From Aquiflexum balticum DSM 16537 (GTDB lineage Bacteria; Bacteroidota; Bacteroidia; Cytophagales; Cyclobacteriaceae), in NCBI RefSeq assembly GCF_900176595.1, contig NZ_LT838813.1:1956501-2020500 (forward strand): a stretch of DNA of 64,000 nucleotides, given 5' to 3'. The position numbers and the translations under genes were made by a program. The notes under the pieces were generated by a model. That model ran no database searches and was not told the DNA's origin. It was given only the letters and a program-made list of their open reading frames with translations. Every line of letters begins with the position of its first letter. Position 1 is the stretch's first letter. This document shows positions 56,133 to 64,000 of this stretch, one piece after another.

Positions 56133-58616
56133 ATGGCTTCGGAAACCCCAAGAACAAATACCTTTAGAAAAAAGAGTGAACCCAAATCAAAGTCCAAAGC
56201 AGCAAAGCCAGGCCGCTTTTCTTTGGATTTTGTAAAGGATAAAAGAATACCCCTAACAGTGGGGATAATATTTATTTTGGTGGGATTTTTTTTATTGTTT
56301 GCCTTTTTCAGTTATCTCTTTTCCGGTAAAGCTGATCAAAGTCTGGTAGCTTCTGATCTTGATCAAGGATTAAGGAGTACGGCTGAAGAAACAAGAAATT
56401 GGTTGGGTCTTTTCGGTGCCAAAATGTCTGATCTTTTCATTAGAAGATGGTTTGGAGTTGCAGCATTTTTGCTTCCGCCGTATTTATTTTTTTTAGGATT
56501 CAAACTCGTTTTCAAAAAGTCATTGATTTCTTTGTCGAGATACAGCGCTTTTGCGCTCTTTTTTGTTTTTTGGCTTGGATTGGTGACTGGTTATTTGGTG
56601 CAGCTTGCAGATGGATTTAATACAATTGGTTATTTGAGTGGAGGTTTTGGATATGAATTGGGGCTGTTATCCAATCAATTTTTGGGATGGGGTACAATTT
56701 TGTTGATTGTTGGATCTCTCTTGATATTTCTGATCTTCTTTTTCAACATCAGTCAATTCAATTGGTCTCTAAGAAGTTCTGGGAATGAATCCGAACAAGA
56801 GGAAAAAACAACTTCATCCTATGATTCCGTTATTCCTAGTTTGGAAGAGGAACTTGAGGAGGAAAGGGATGAGTTGGGGCTTGAAGACGACTTGGATGAT
56901 GAAATTGAGGAAGATGTAAGCAGCTGGACCATCAAGTCAGAAAAAGAAGACAATATTAAAATAGGTTCTTCACCTGTTTTCAATATTGAGGGAGAAGACC
57001 TTCTTGAAGATGAAAATGATCTGGAAATCGAATCCCGTATAGAGGAAAAAAAGTTTTCGGTCAGCAAATCAGAGGGCGAAGAAAAGACAGCTGAAGAAGT
57101 TGAAAATCTTGATCCTTATGATCCGACCCTGGATTTGCCACATTATAAGTATCCCACGCTTGATCTGCTGAATGATTATGACTTCCAGAAAGTCACGGTT
57201 TCAAGACAGGAATTGGAAGAGAATAAAAACAAGATTGTTGAGACTCTGGTCAACTTCAAGATCGGCATTCAGGAGATAAAGGCTACGATTGGACCAACGG
57301 TCACGCTTTACGAAATTGTGCCTGATCCTGGTGTCAAAATTTCCAAGATCAAAAATCTCGAAGATGATATCGCATTGAGTTTGGCCGCATTGGGAATCCG
57401 AATCATTGCACCGATTCCAGGTAAAGGAACCATAGGGATAGAAGTCCCCAACAAAAACAGGGAACTGGTACCTGCAAGATCTGTGATTGGTACAGAGAAG
57501 TTTATGCGGAGTGACAAAGATCTTCCGGTGGCTTTGGGGAAAACCATTTCGAATGAAGTATTTGTCATGGATTTGGCAAAAATGCCTCACCTGCTGATGG
57601 CAGGAGCGACGGGTCAGGGAAAATCTGTGGGATTGAATATGATTCTGGCTTCCTTGGTTTATAAGAAACATCCTTCCCAACTCAAGTTTGTCTTGGTGGA
57701 TCCCAAAAAAGTGGAACTGACCCTATTCAACAAAATAGAGAGACACTTTTTGGCAAAATTGCCTGGAGCTGAAGAAGCAATAATCACTGATACAAAAAAG
57801 GTGATTTATACATTGAATTCACTTTGTATCGAAATGGATAAGCGATACGATCTGCTTAAAGATGCTGGATGTAGGAATCTCAAAGAGTATAACGCCAAAT
57901 TTGTTGCCCGAAAACTGAATCCTGAAAAGGGTCATAGATTTATGCCTTACATCGTACTGGTCATAGATGAGTTGGCTGATTTGATGATGACAGCTGGCAA
58001 AGAAATCGAAGCGCCCATTGCCAGGCTGGCGCAATTGGCCAGAGCGATCGGTATACATTTGGTGGTAGCTACACAGAGGCCCTCTGTCAATGTTATTACG
58101 GGAATTATCAAAGCGAATTTTCCTGCAAGATTGTCTTTCCGTGTGACTTCAAAAATTGACAGCCGTACCATTTTGGATGCCGGAGGCGCAGATCAGCTCA
58201 TTGGAATGGGTGATATGTTACTTTCCCATGGTTCAGAAATGACCCGATTACAGTGCGCATTTTTGGATACTCCTGAGGTGGATGCGATTTGTGACTGGAT
58301 AGGGGAGCAAAAAGGATATACAGATGCTTATCTATTACCTGAATTTGAAGGGGAGGAAGGCGATGGAAACCTGTCCGATATAGATCTTTCTGACAGAGAC
58401 CCGCTTTTCGACGAAGCAGCCAAATTGATTGTACTGCATCAGCAAGGCAGTACTTCTCTGATCCAAAGGAAATTGAAGCTGGGATATAACCGTGCCGGAA
58501 GAATTGTTGACCAATTGGAGGCAGCGGGGATAGTAGGTCCTTTTGAGGGAAGTAAGGCGAGGGAAGTCTTGATTCAGGACGAAGCCAGTTTGGAACGGTT
58601 ATTGAACAATCTTTAG
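56133..58616 (+). CDS. ftsK: DNA translocase FtsK
   Basis: FtsK pumps DNA toward the dif site at the division septum and activates XerC/XerD. The 827-residue protein has four or so N-terminal membrane helices (residues 35-210), an acidic linker (EEELEEERDELGLEDDLDDE), the motor with Walker A MAGATGQGKSVGLNMILA near 490 and Walker B VLVIDELADLMMTAGKE near 609, and a C-terminal winged-helix gamma domain (STSLIQRKLKLGYNRAGRIV). It lies 2.1 kb from xerD-type gene 53940-54845. It stands between pyrD and lolA. Confidence 0.96.
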   Translation: MASETPRTNTFRKKSEPKSKSKAAKPGRFSLDFVKDKRIPLTVGIIFILVGFFLLFAFFSYLFSGKADQSLVASDLDQGLRSTAEETRNWLGLFGAKMSDLFIRRWFGVAAFLLPPYLFFLGFKLVFKKSLISLSRYSAFALFFVFWLGLVTGYLVQLADGFNTIGYLSGGFGYELGLLSNQFLGWGTILLIVGSLLIFLIFFFNISQFNWSLRSSGNESEQEEKTTSSYDSVIPSLEEELEEERDELGLEDDLDDEIEEDVSSWTIKSEKEDNIKIGSSPVFNIEGEDLLEDENDLEIESRIEEKKFSVSKSEGEEKTAEEVENLDPYDPTLDLPHYKYPTLDLLNDYDFQKVTVSRQELEENKNKIVETLVNFKIGIQEIKATIGPTVTLYEIVPDPGVKISKIKNLEDDIALSLAALGIRIIAPIPGKGTIGIEVPNKNRELVPARSVIGTEKFMRSDKDLPVALGKTISNEVFVMDLAKMPHLLMAGATGQGKSVGLNMILASLVYKKHPSQLKFVLVDPKKVELTLFNKIERHFLAKLPGAEEAIITDTKKVIYTLNSLCIEMDKRYDLLKDAGCRNLKEYNAKFVARKLNPEKGHRFMPYIVLVIDELADLMMTAGKEIEAPIARLAQLARAIGIHLVVATQRPSVNVITGIIKANFPARLSFRVTSKIDSRTILDAGGADQLIGMGDMLLSHGSEMTRLQCAFLDTPEVDAICDWIGEQKGYTDAYLLPEFEGEEGDGNLSDIDLSDRDPLFDEAAKLIVLHQQGSTSLIQRKLKLGYNRAGRIVDQLEAAGIVGPFEGSKAREVLIQDEASLERLLNNL

Positions 58617-58654
58617 TCCCGTTGAATTAATTTCAAGGCGAAATTTCAATCATT

Positions 58655-59311
58655 ATGAAAAATAAAATCACCCTCTTGGTATTCCTATTTATTGCTTTTG
58701 CATCGGTTTCGGTCTTTGCTCAAAAAGATCCCAAAGCTAAAACAATACTTGATGGAGTCAGTCAAAAATATAAATCCCTTAAAGGACTCCAAGCAAGTTT
58801 CGAATTCACATACGGGGAATCATCGGACATTGTGAGCAAATCCCAAAAAGGTGAAATTGCCATTAAAGGTGAGAAATACCATCTCAAACTCCCAGAACAG
58901 GAAATTTTCAACAACGGTAAAACCGTTTGGACTTATATTGAATCCGGAAACTACAAGGAAGTTACTATCAACAATGCAAGTGAAATGGAGGAGGAATTAA
59001 CACCCTCTTCAGTTTATACCATATACCAGAAGGGATATGATTATTGGCTTATTGGGGAAAAAAATGAAAAAGGGGTGATCATTCAGGAAATTGAACTCGC
59101 TTCAAACAATTCAAATTCTCCTTTCAAAAGGGTTAAATTGTTCATTGACAAGAATAAAAAAGATTTGATTGGTTGGGAGATTTATGATGATCAGGGCGGA
59201 GTTTTTAAGTATAAGTTTAATTCCATCAATACAGAAGTGAATTTACCGGATGCGTATTTTACATTTAATCCGCAGGAATATGGAAAAGTGGAAATCATAG
59301 ATCTCCGCTGA
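58655..59311 (+). CDS. lolA: LolA-family outer-membrane lipoprotein carrier protein
   Basis: LolA carries lipoproteins across the periplasm. The 218-residue product has a signal peptide (LLVFLFIAFASVSVFAQ), then DPKAKTILDGVSQKYKSLKG, ASFEFTYGES, SQKGEIAIKGEKYHLKLPEQ and DGKTVWTY-like NNGKTVWTYIESGNYKEV, the half-barrel pattern of LolA. It follows ftsK by 38 bp in the same direction and precedes pyrF. Confidence 0.88.
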   Translation: MKNKITLLVFLFIAFASVSVFAQKDPKAKTILDGVSQKYKSLKGLQASFEFTYGESSDIVSKSQKGEIAIKGEKYHLKLPEQEIFNNGKTVWTYIESGNYKEVTINNASEMEEELTPSSVYTIYQKGYDYWLIGEKNEKGVIIQEIELASNNSNSPFKRVKLFIDKNKKDLIGWEIYDDQGGVFKYKFNSINTEVNLPDAYFTFNPQEYGKVEIIDLR

Positions 59312-59347
59312 TTTATTGAAAATAAAGGTCAGGAATTTTTTAATCCT

Positions 59348-59355
59348 TACTTTTG
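59348..59355 (+). promoter_or_regulatory. Candidate -7 element of pyrF
   Basis: TACTTTTG matches TAnnTTTG and lies 16 bp before the pyrF ATG. This gives a very short leader. A -33 TTTG is not seen. Confidence 0.4.
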
Positions 59356-59370
59356 CTAAAATTTTCACCG

Positions 59371-60186
59371 ATGAACAGAATAGACCTCTTTAAGAAAATT
59401 CAGGATAAAAAATCATTTTTATGTGTCGGGTTGGACACAGATCCTTCGAAAATCCCTTCTCATTTACTCAAAACTACTGATCCTGTTTTTGAATTCAACA
59501 AAGAGATCATTGATCAGACAGCCGAATTTGCAGTGGCTTACAAACCCAATATTGCATTTTATGAGGCGTTGGGTCCTAAGGGATGGGAAAGTCTTCAAAA
59601 GACTTTGGATTATATCCCAAAAGAAATTTTTACAATTGCTGATGCCAAAAGGGGAGACATAGGAAATACTTCAGGCTTGTATGCCAAAGCATTCTTTGAA
59701 ACCATGGATTTTGATTCCATTACTGTGGCGCCTTATATGGGCGTGGACAGTGTCAAGCCATTTTTGGAATTTGAGAATAAATGGGTGATTCTTTTGGCCC
59801 TGACTTCCAATGAGGGAAGTGCGGATTTTCAACTTATATCATCACAATCCGGTAAGCCTCTTTTTCAGGAAGTTTTGGAAAAGAGCAGCAAGTGGGGAAA
59901 TCCTGACAATATGATGTATGTGGTCGGTGCTACAAGAGGGGAGAAGATTGCAGAAGTCAGAAAAATTGTACCTGAGCATTTCTTTTTAGTTCCGGGAGTC
60001 GGAGCCCAAGGTGGAAGTCTCGAAGATGTTGCTCATTTTGGGATGAACAGCCATTGTGGTCTCTTGGTCAATTCCTCAAGAGGGATCATTTATGCCGGGA
60101 ATGATAAGGATTTTGCAAAATTAGCAGGTTTGGAGGCCAAAAAACTACAACTGGAAATGGAAAAGCTCCTGTCTAAATATCTCTAA
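59371..60186 (+). CDS. pyrF: Orotidine 5'-phosphate decarboxylase
   Basis: PyrF makes UMP. I use the ATG at 59371, giving 271 residues starting [16 protein letters not shown]. The protein is of the larger type-2 class: [30 protein letters not shown], and the catalytic [15 protein letters not shown] with the Lys-Asp pair, then [16 protein letters not shown] and [15 protein letters not shown]. The gene converges on the ABC exporter. Confidence 0.94.
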   Translation: MNRIDLFKKIQDKKSFLCVGLDTDPSKIPSHLLKTTDPVFEFNKEIIDQTAEFAVAYKPNIAFYEALGPKGWESLQKTLDYIPKEIFTIADAKRGDIGNTSGLYAKAFFETMDFDSITVAPYMGVDSVKPFLEFENKWVILLALTSNEGSADFQLISSQSGKPLFQEVLEKSSKWGNPDNMMYVVGATRGEKIAEVRKIVPEHFFLVPGVGAQGGSLEDVAHFGMNSHCGLLVNSSRGIIYAGNDKDFAKLAGLEAKKLQLEMEKLLSKYL

Positions 60187-60214
60187 ATCCAAATCTAAAA
60201 TCTACCTTCCCTCA

Positions 60215-62002
60215 CTACCCAAACCCTTCTCCAATCGCCATTGTTTTCAGTTGCATTTGATGGAGCTGTGCATAGAACCCGCCCAATTCAAGAAGGCTTT
60301 CATGGGTGCCCATTTCTTTGATTTCACCCTGATGCATTACAATTATTTTATGTGCTTTTTGAATGGTTGAAAGCCTGTGTGCAATCACTATCGAAGTTCT
60401 TCCTTTCATCATTTTGGAGATTGCTTTTTGGATCAACTCCTCAGTTTCTGTATCCACAGAAGAAGTGGCTTCGTCCAAAATAATTATTTCAGGATTATAG
60501 ACCATGGCTCTCACAAAGGAAATCATCTGCCTTTGACCTACTGATAAAGTTGCGCCTCGCTCCATGACATTATAATCCAAACCGCCCGGAAGTTTTTCAA
60601 TGAATTTTTTTGCACCTACCAATTTGGCAGCTTTCATAACCTCTTCTCTGCTGATGTTGGGATTTCCAAGTGTGATATTATAGAAAATGGTATCTGAAAA
60701 AAGGAATACATCCTGTAAAACCACACCGATATGTCTTCTCAAAGCCCCCAATTCAAACTCCCTTACATCTGTATCATCAATTTTTATCGTTCCCTTGTTG
60801 ATTTCGTAAAACCTGTTGATCAGATTGATAATCGAGGATTTTCCTGCTCCTGTGGCTCCGACCAAAGCAACTGTTTCACCATGTTTGACTTCAAAGTTGA
60901 TGTTTTTAAGTACCCAATCTTCATCTATATAGGCAAACCATACATTTTCAAGTTTGATGTTCCCTTTTAGCTTTTCAGGCTTGAGATGGCCTTCATTGGG
61001 AATTTGATCGTCGCTTTCGAGCAATTTAAAAATACGAGAGGAACTGACGACTCCCATTTGCAGGGTATTAAACCTATCAGCTATCATTCTTATTGGCCTA
61101 AAAAACAGTTGAAGGTACATGATGAATGAAATCAGGACACCTACTTGGATTTCCAAATCGAAGACACCCGTGGCACCATACCAAACTACCAATCCGATTC
61201 CTATAGCTTGGATAATTTCTGCTACCGGAAAATAGATGGAATAGTACAAAACTGATTTGATGTGTGCTTTTCTATGCTCCCGGTTGATTTCTTTGAATTT
61301 TTGATACTCCCGCTGTTCACGGTTGAAAATCTGCACGATATTCATTCCTGTGATATGTTCCTGAAGGAAAGAGTTGAGGTTGGAGACTGCATTTCTTACC
61401 TCATTGAATGCGACCTTTATTTTTTCTTTGAATACGTAAGTGGAAATGAGTAAAAGAGGAAGCGTACATAAGCTCACCAAAGTAAGTTTCCAATCCACAT
61501 AAAACATTACAGCAAGAATTGTGACCAGTTGAAGGAGATCTCCAATTATAGCTGCAAGACCTTCGCTGAACACTTCTGCAAGTGTTTCTATATCGGAAAT
61601 GCTACGGGTGACCAAGCGACCGATTGGAGTGTTGTCAAAAAACTTAAGACGCATTTTGAGCAGGTGTCTGTACAGTTTTATTCTGATATCCTTAATGATG
61701 ACCTGTCCTATCCACCCGGACAAGTAGGTATGTGCAAATTGTACAGCTGCCTGTAACACCATCAAAAATATAAGTAGATAAATGATCCTTACAAGACCGT
61801 CTTTATCTCCAATGGCCACGTAATCATCGATGGCTACCTGAATAAAATATGGTCTTGTTGGAGCAAGTATAGCCAGCGAAATAGTCAGAAAGACTAAAAA
61901 GTAAAACTGAGTCTGATAAGGCTTCACAAACTGATATAGCTTTCTCAGTACTTGGGTGTCTATAATATCACCGCTTTTGATATTTTCTTTTTCCAGGCTC
62001 AA
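60215..62002 (-). CDS. ABC transporter, fused permease and ATPase (MsbA/MDR type)
   Basis: The 595-residue exporter half has six membrane helices in the first 320 residues and an ATPase at the end: LVGATGAGKSSIINLINRFY (Walker A), TLSVGQRQMISFVRAM (signature) and IIILDEATSSVDTETEE (Walker B), with HRLSTIQKAHKI. It would work as a dimer. The substrate could be lipid or drug. The start is a TTG; upstream the frame closes, and no ATG is close. truA starts 13 bp upstream in the same direction. Confidence 0.93.
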   Translation of the reverse strand: MSLEKENIKSGDIIDTQVLRKLYQFVKPYQTQFYFLVFLTISLAILAPTRPYFIQVAIDDYVAIGDKDGLVRIIYLLIFLMVLQAAVQFAHTYLSGWIGQVIIKDIRIKLYRHLLKMRLKFFDNTPIGRLVTRSISDIETLAEVFSEGLAAIIGDLLQLVTILAVMFYVDWKLTLVSLCTLPLLLISTYVFKEKIKVAFNEVRNAVSNLNSFLQEHITGMNIVQIFNREQREYQKFKEINREHRKAHIKSVLYYSIYFPVAEIIQAIGIGLVVWYGATGVFDLEIQVGVLISFIMYLQLFFRPIRMIADRFNTLQMGVVSSSRIFKLLESDDQIPNEGHLKPEKLKGNIKLENVWFAYIDEDWVLKNINFEVKHGETVALVGATGAGKSSIINLINRFYEINKGTIKIDDTDVREFELGALRRHIGVVLQDVFLFSDTIFYNITLGNPNISREEVMKAAKLVGAKKFIEKLPGGLDYNVMERGATLSVGQRQMISFVRAMVYNPEIIILDEATSSVDTETEELIQKAISKMMKGRTSIVIAHRLSTIQKAHKIIVMHQGEIKEMGTHESLLELGGFYAQLHQMQLKTMAIGEGFG

Positions 62003-62014
62003 AAGTATATGTGT

Positions 62015-62767
62015 TTATATAAATAAATTTTCAGGATAGATGATTTTACTCAGATATAATCCATGAGGGGGAGCTGCTGATTTGGCTTGAGACCTATCTT
62101 TACTTTCTATTATCCTCACAAATTCCTCCATGCTTGTTTTTTCCATCCCCACAGAAATCAAAGTTCCAACAATCGCTCTGACCATACCACGTAAAAATCT
62201 GTTGGCAGTTATATGAAAGAGTAATTGATGCTCAAATTGTTCCCAATGTGCTGTCTTTATTTTACAATTAAAATGATTTACATCTGTATGGACTTTGCTG
62301 AAGCATTGAAAATCCTCAAATTTCAACAGAATTCCTGCGGCTTCGTTCATTTTCTCCACATTTGGTTTTTGGTATAGTGTCCAGGAATATTCTTGGTCGA
62401 ATGGATTTTTTCTTAGACTGATCCTATAAACATAACTTCTCCAAATCGCATCAAAGCGTGTATGGGCTTCTTCTTTTACTTTTTTAAGAGAATATCCGGC
62501 AATATCTCTTGGGATCAGGGAATTGAGTTTTTTAAGAAAATCCATTTCATCCAATAATTCTTCTGAATCAAAATGGGCGTATTGCTGTAAAGCATGCACT
62601 CCGGTATCTGTTCTCCCACTGCCCATAATGGCCGTATTTTTTTTCAGAATAATGGAGATTGCTTTCTCCAGTTCTGCCTGAATGGTATTGGCATTTTTTT
62701 GAATTTGCCACCCATGGTAATGGGTACCTTTATATGAGAGTTCTAGAAAGTAACGGTAGTTTTCCAT
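62015..62767 (-). CDS. truA: tRNA pseudouridine synthase A
   Basis: TruA makes pseudouridine at positions 38-40 of many tRNAs. The 250-residue product begins RYFLELSYKGTHYHGWQIQK and has the catalytic motif GSGRTDTGVHALQQYAHFD, with the Asp in RTDTG. The late RFLRGMVRAIVGTLI is typical too. It leads a unit with the ABC exporter and has the best two-box promoter seen on this strand. Confidence 0.96.
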   Translation of the reverse strand: MENYRYFLELSYKGTHYHGWQIQKNANTIQAELEKAISIILKKNTAIMGSGRTDTGVHALQQYAHFDSEELLDEMDFLKKLNSLIPRDIAGYSLKKVKEEAHTRFDAIWRSYVYRISLRKNPFDQEYSWTLYQKPNVEKMNEAAGILLKFEDFQCFSKVHTDVNHFNCKIKTAHWEQFEHQLLFHITANRFLRGMVRAIVGTLISVGMEKTSMEEFVRIIESKDRSQAKSAAPPHGLYLSKIIYPENLFI

Positions 62768-62777
62768 TTTGGTCGTA

Positions 62778-62806
62778 CAAAGATACTATTCTGTATCAAA
62801 TTCAAA
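62778..62806 (-). promoter_or_regulatory. Candidate two-box promoter of truA
   Basis: On the minus strand TTTG (62806-62803) is followed after 17 bases by TATCTTTG (62785-62778), both matching the Bacteroidota -33 and -7 elements. It lies 11 bp before the truA ATG. Confidence 0.5.
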
Positions 62807-62872
62807 TGACCATTTATCCAATCCTTGCGATTCAACAAATAACCCTGTTACTTTGTCAAAACTTTAATTGAA

Positions 62873-63352
62873 ATGATACAGAGAATCCAAACAGTCTTTT
62901 TGTTTTTGGTTGCAGTGTCCATGGTGTTGGTACTGATATTCCCGATTTGGCAACAAGTAAACCCAAGTCAGACCCAAATGGCAACGCTCACCGCCTGGAA
63001 TCTCAACACCATAGATGTTGAATCAGGAGATGTGATAGAGTCCGAATTAAAAATCTTCATAGCCATTCTGGCTTTAGTCTCAATGGCCCTGGCATTGTTC
63101 AGTATTTTTCAATACAAAAACCGTACTAGACAGATGTTTTTGAATATGATGAATTCCTTGGCAATGGTGGTCAATATCGGCATTATTATCTGGACTTCAC
63201 ATTCGGCCAATGAATTGATCAATCCACAGGTGAATGGTGCATTTGTGCTGGGATTTTGGGCTATTTTTGCTGGAATGATTATGAATTTATTGGCGAACAG
63301 GTTTATTCGGAAAGACGAGATGTTGGTAAGATCAGTGGACAGAATAAGATGA
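62873..63352 (+). CDS. DUF4293 family membrane protein
   Basis: The 159-residue protein has four membrane helices: TVFLFLVAVSMVLVLIFPIW, IFIAILALVSMALALFSIFQ, NSLAMVVNIGIIIWTSHSA and GAFVLGFWAIFAGMIMNLLA. The pattern and the opening IQRIQTVFLFLVA match DUF4293, a family found in Bacteroidota with no known role. It diverges from truA. Its stop overlaps the ATG of the next gene (ATGA), so the two are coupled. Confidence 0.8.
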   Translation: MIQRIQTVFLFLVAVSMVLVLIFPIWQQVNPSQTQMATLTAWNLNTIDVESGDVIESELKIFIAILALVSMALALFSIFQYKNRTRQMFLNMMNSLAMVVNIGIIIWTSHSANELINPQVNGAFVLGFWAIFAGMIMNLLANRFIRKDEMLVRSVDRIR

Positions 63353-64000
63353 AATTAGAAACAATTGCCATACATGCGGGTACCGTCATAGAAGATAAAA
63401 ACAGGCCCGCGGTTCAACCCATCACCCTTTCTACAACTTTTGAACACGCTGAGGGTTCTCCGGTATATTCCAGAGCAAATAATCCCAACAGATTGGCCCT
63501 GGAGCAGGTTTTGGCAAAATTGGAGCATGGAGAAGCAGCAGCAGCCTTCTCTTCGGGTAATGCTGCCGGTATGGCGGTTTTTCAATCTCTGAATCCAGGA
63601 AGCCATATCATAGCCCCGGATGACATGTACCATGGATTGAGGAGTTTGCTTTTGAATGTATTCAAAGGTATACTTGAAGTGACTTTTGTGGATATGACCA
63701 ATGTCAATAATATTGCAGATGCCATCAATTCAAAAACCGCACTGATCTGGGTAGAAACCCCATCCAACCCACTTTTACAGATCTCGGATATCAGGCGGAT
63801 TTGTGAGATTGCAAATGAAAGGCATATCAAAGTGGCCTGTGACAATACTTTCGCAACTCCGGTTTTTCAGAATCCTTTATTGTTGGGTGCTGATTTTGTG
63901 ATGCACAGTACCACCAAATATCTCGGTGGGCACAGTGACATCCTCGGAGGTGCTTTGATTACAAAATCCAAAGAAGGTTTATGGGAAAGGATAAAAATGG
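63349..64000 (+). CDS. Trans-sulfuration PLP enzyme (cystathionine synthase/lyase or methionine gamma-lyase group), 5' part
   Basis: The frame opens at the ATG at 63349 and runs off the window after 217 residues. It has LETIAIHAGTVIEDKNRPAV, FSSGNAAGMAVFQSLNPG, VETPSNPLLQISDI, ACDNTFATPVFQNPL and HSTTKYLGGHSDILGG, with the PLP lysine in TTKY. That is the Cys/Met metabolism PLP family. The exact reaction, synthase or lyase, cannot be told without the C-terminal part. It starts 4 bases inside the DUF4293 gene. Confidence 0.9.
   Translation, partial: MKLETIAIHAGTVIEDKNRPAVQPITLSTTFEHAEGSPVYSRANNPNRLALEQVLAKLEHGEAAAAFSSGNAAGMAVFQSLNPGSHIIAPDDMYHGLRSLLLNVFKGILEVTFVDMTNVNNIADAINSKTALIWVETPSNPLLQISDIRRICEIANERHIKVACDNTFATPVFQNPLLLGADFVMHSTTKYLGGHSDILGGALITKSKEGLWERIKM

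Noticed and set aside
1-64000. CRISPR arrays, tRNA, rRNA, transposases and prophage
   Set aside because: I scanned the gaps between genes and saw no regular spacer array, no cloverleaf with the GTTCRAxxC arm and no transposase frame. A covariance search could still find a small RNA that I missed.

Overview
The window is chromosomal core DNA from a member of the Bacteroidota. The gene families and gene order suggest Cytophagales, most likely Cyclobacteriaceae such as an Algoriphagus-like genus; this is inference and no rRNA is present to settle it. The signs are moderate to low GC, few Shine-Dalgarno sites, repeated -7 promoter elements of the Bacteroidota form TAnnTTTG, a Na+-translocating NADH:quinone reductase (NQR), a DnaE polymerase with a fused proofreading exonuclease, DUF4293 and OmpA proteins with thrombospondin type 3 repeats. 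I found no rRNA, tRNA, insertion sequence, prophage or CRISPR array.

Layout. 1-870: the 5' part of a Fic-family gene with a duplicated repeat block over its start, then a gene-free stretch. 870-7793: replicative polymerase dnaE, thioredoxin, and the overlapping mnmH-selD pair that makes 2-selenouridine in tRNA. 7790-15696 (minus strand): a secreted DUF1080 protein, a DUF502 protein, the nqrABCDE operon (no nqrF beside it), ispH and cmk. 15850-18858: adenine deaminase and an acyl-CoA dehydrogenase. 19118-22942: a compact glycerol operon, glpD-glpK-glpF. 23184-30528: mostly minus-strand housekeeping and envelope genes (histidine phosphatase lipoprotein, redoxin, RluA-type pseudouridine synthase, prfC, orphan sensor kinase, lipA, outer-membrane protein), with a dps gene on the plus strand.

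30781-33699 holds the most interesting group: an ECF sigma factor behind an ECF-type promoter, overlapping a protein with a cytoplasmic N-terminus, one inner-membrane helix and a C-terminal outer-membrane-type barrel, followed by an FKBP-like lipoprotein. I read it as a self-regulated envelope-sensing unit. 33800-38131: L-serine dehydratase, a translationally coupled antiporter and small membrane protein, upp and an OmpA protein. 38308-46479: an M42-type peptidase, hpt, adk, obg, grpE, dnaJ (with half of the usual zinc centre), a secreted beta-rich protein and an ABC exporter pair. 46533-54845: UPF0158 protein, cdd plus a coupled hydrolase, a saccharopine dehydrogenase-like enzyme, trmN6-like methyltransferase, rnhA, marC, a class V aminotransferase, aroQ, then a toxin-antitoxin pair lying directly upstream of a xerD-type recombinase. 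54952-64000: pyrD, ftsK, lolA, pyrF, an ABC exporter, truA, DUF4293 and the start of a trans-sulfuration enzyme.

Several genes serve nucleotide supply (cmk, ade, upp, hpt, adk, cdd, pyrD, pyrF) and chromosome replication or segregation (dnaE, ftsK, xerD, rnhA), so most of the window is ordinary. The points worth a second look are the sigma/trans-envelope unit, the regulatory architecture upstream of grpE, hpt and obg, the split NQR locus, the Fic repeat block, and three degenerate intergenic repeat elements.
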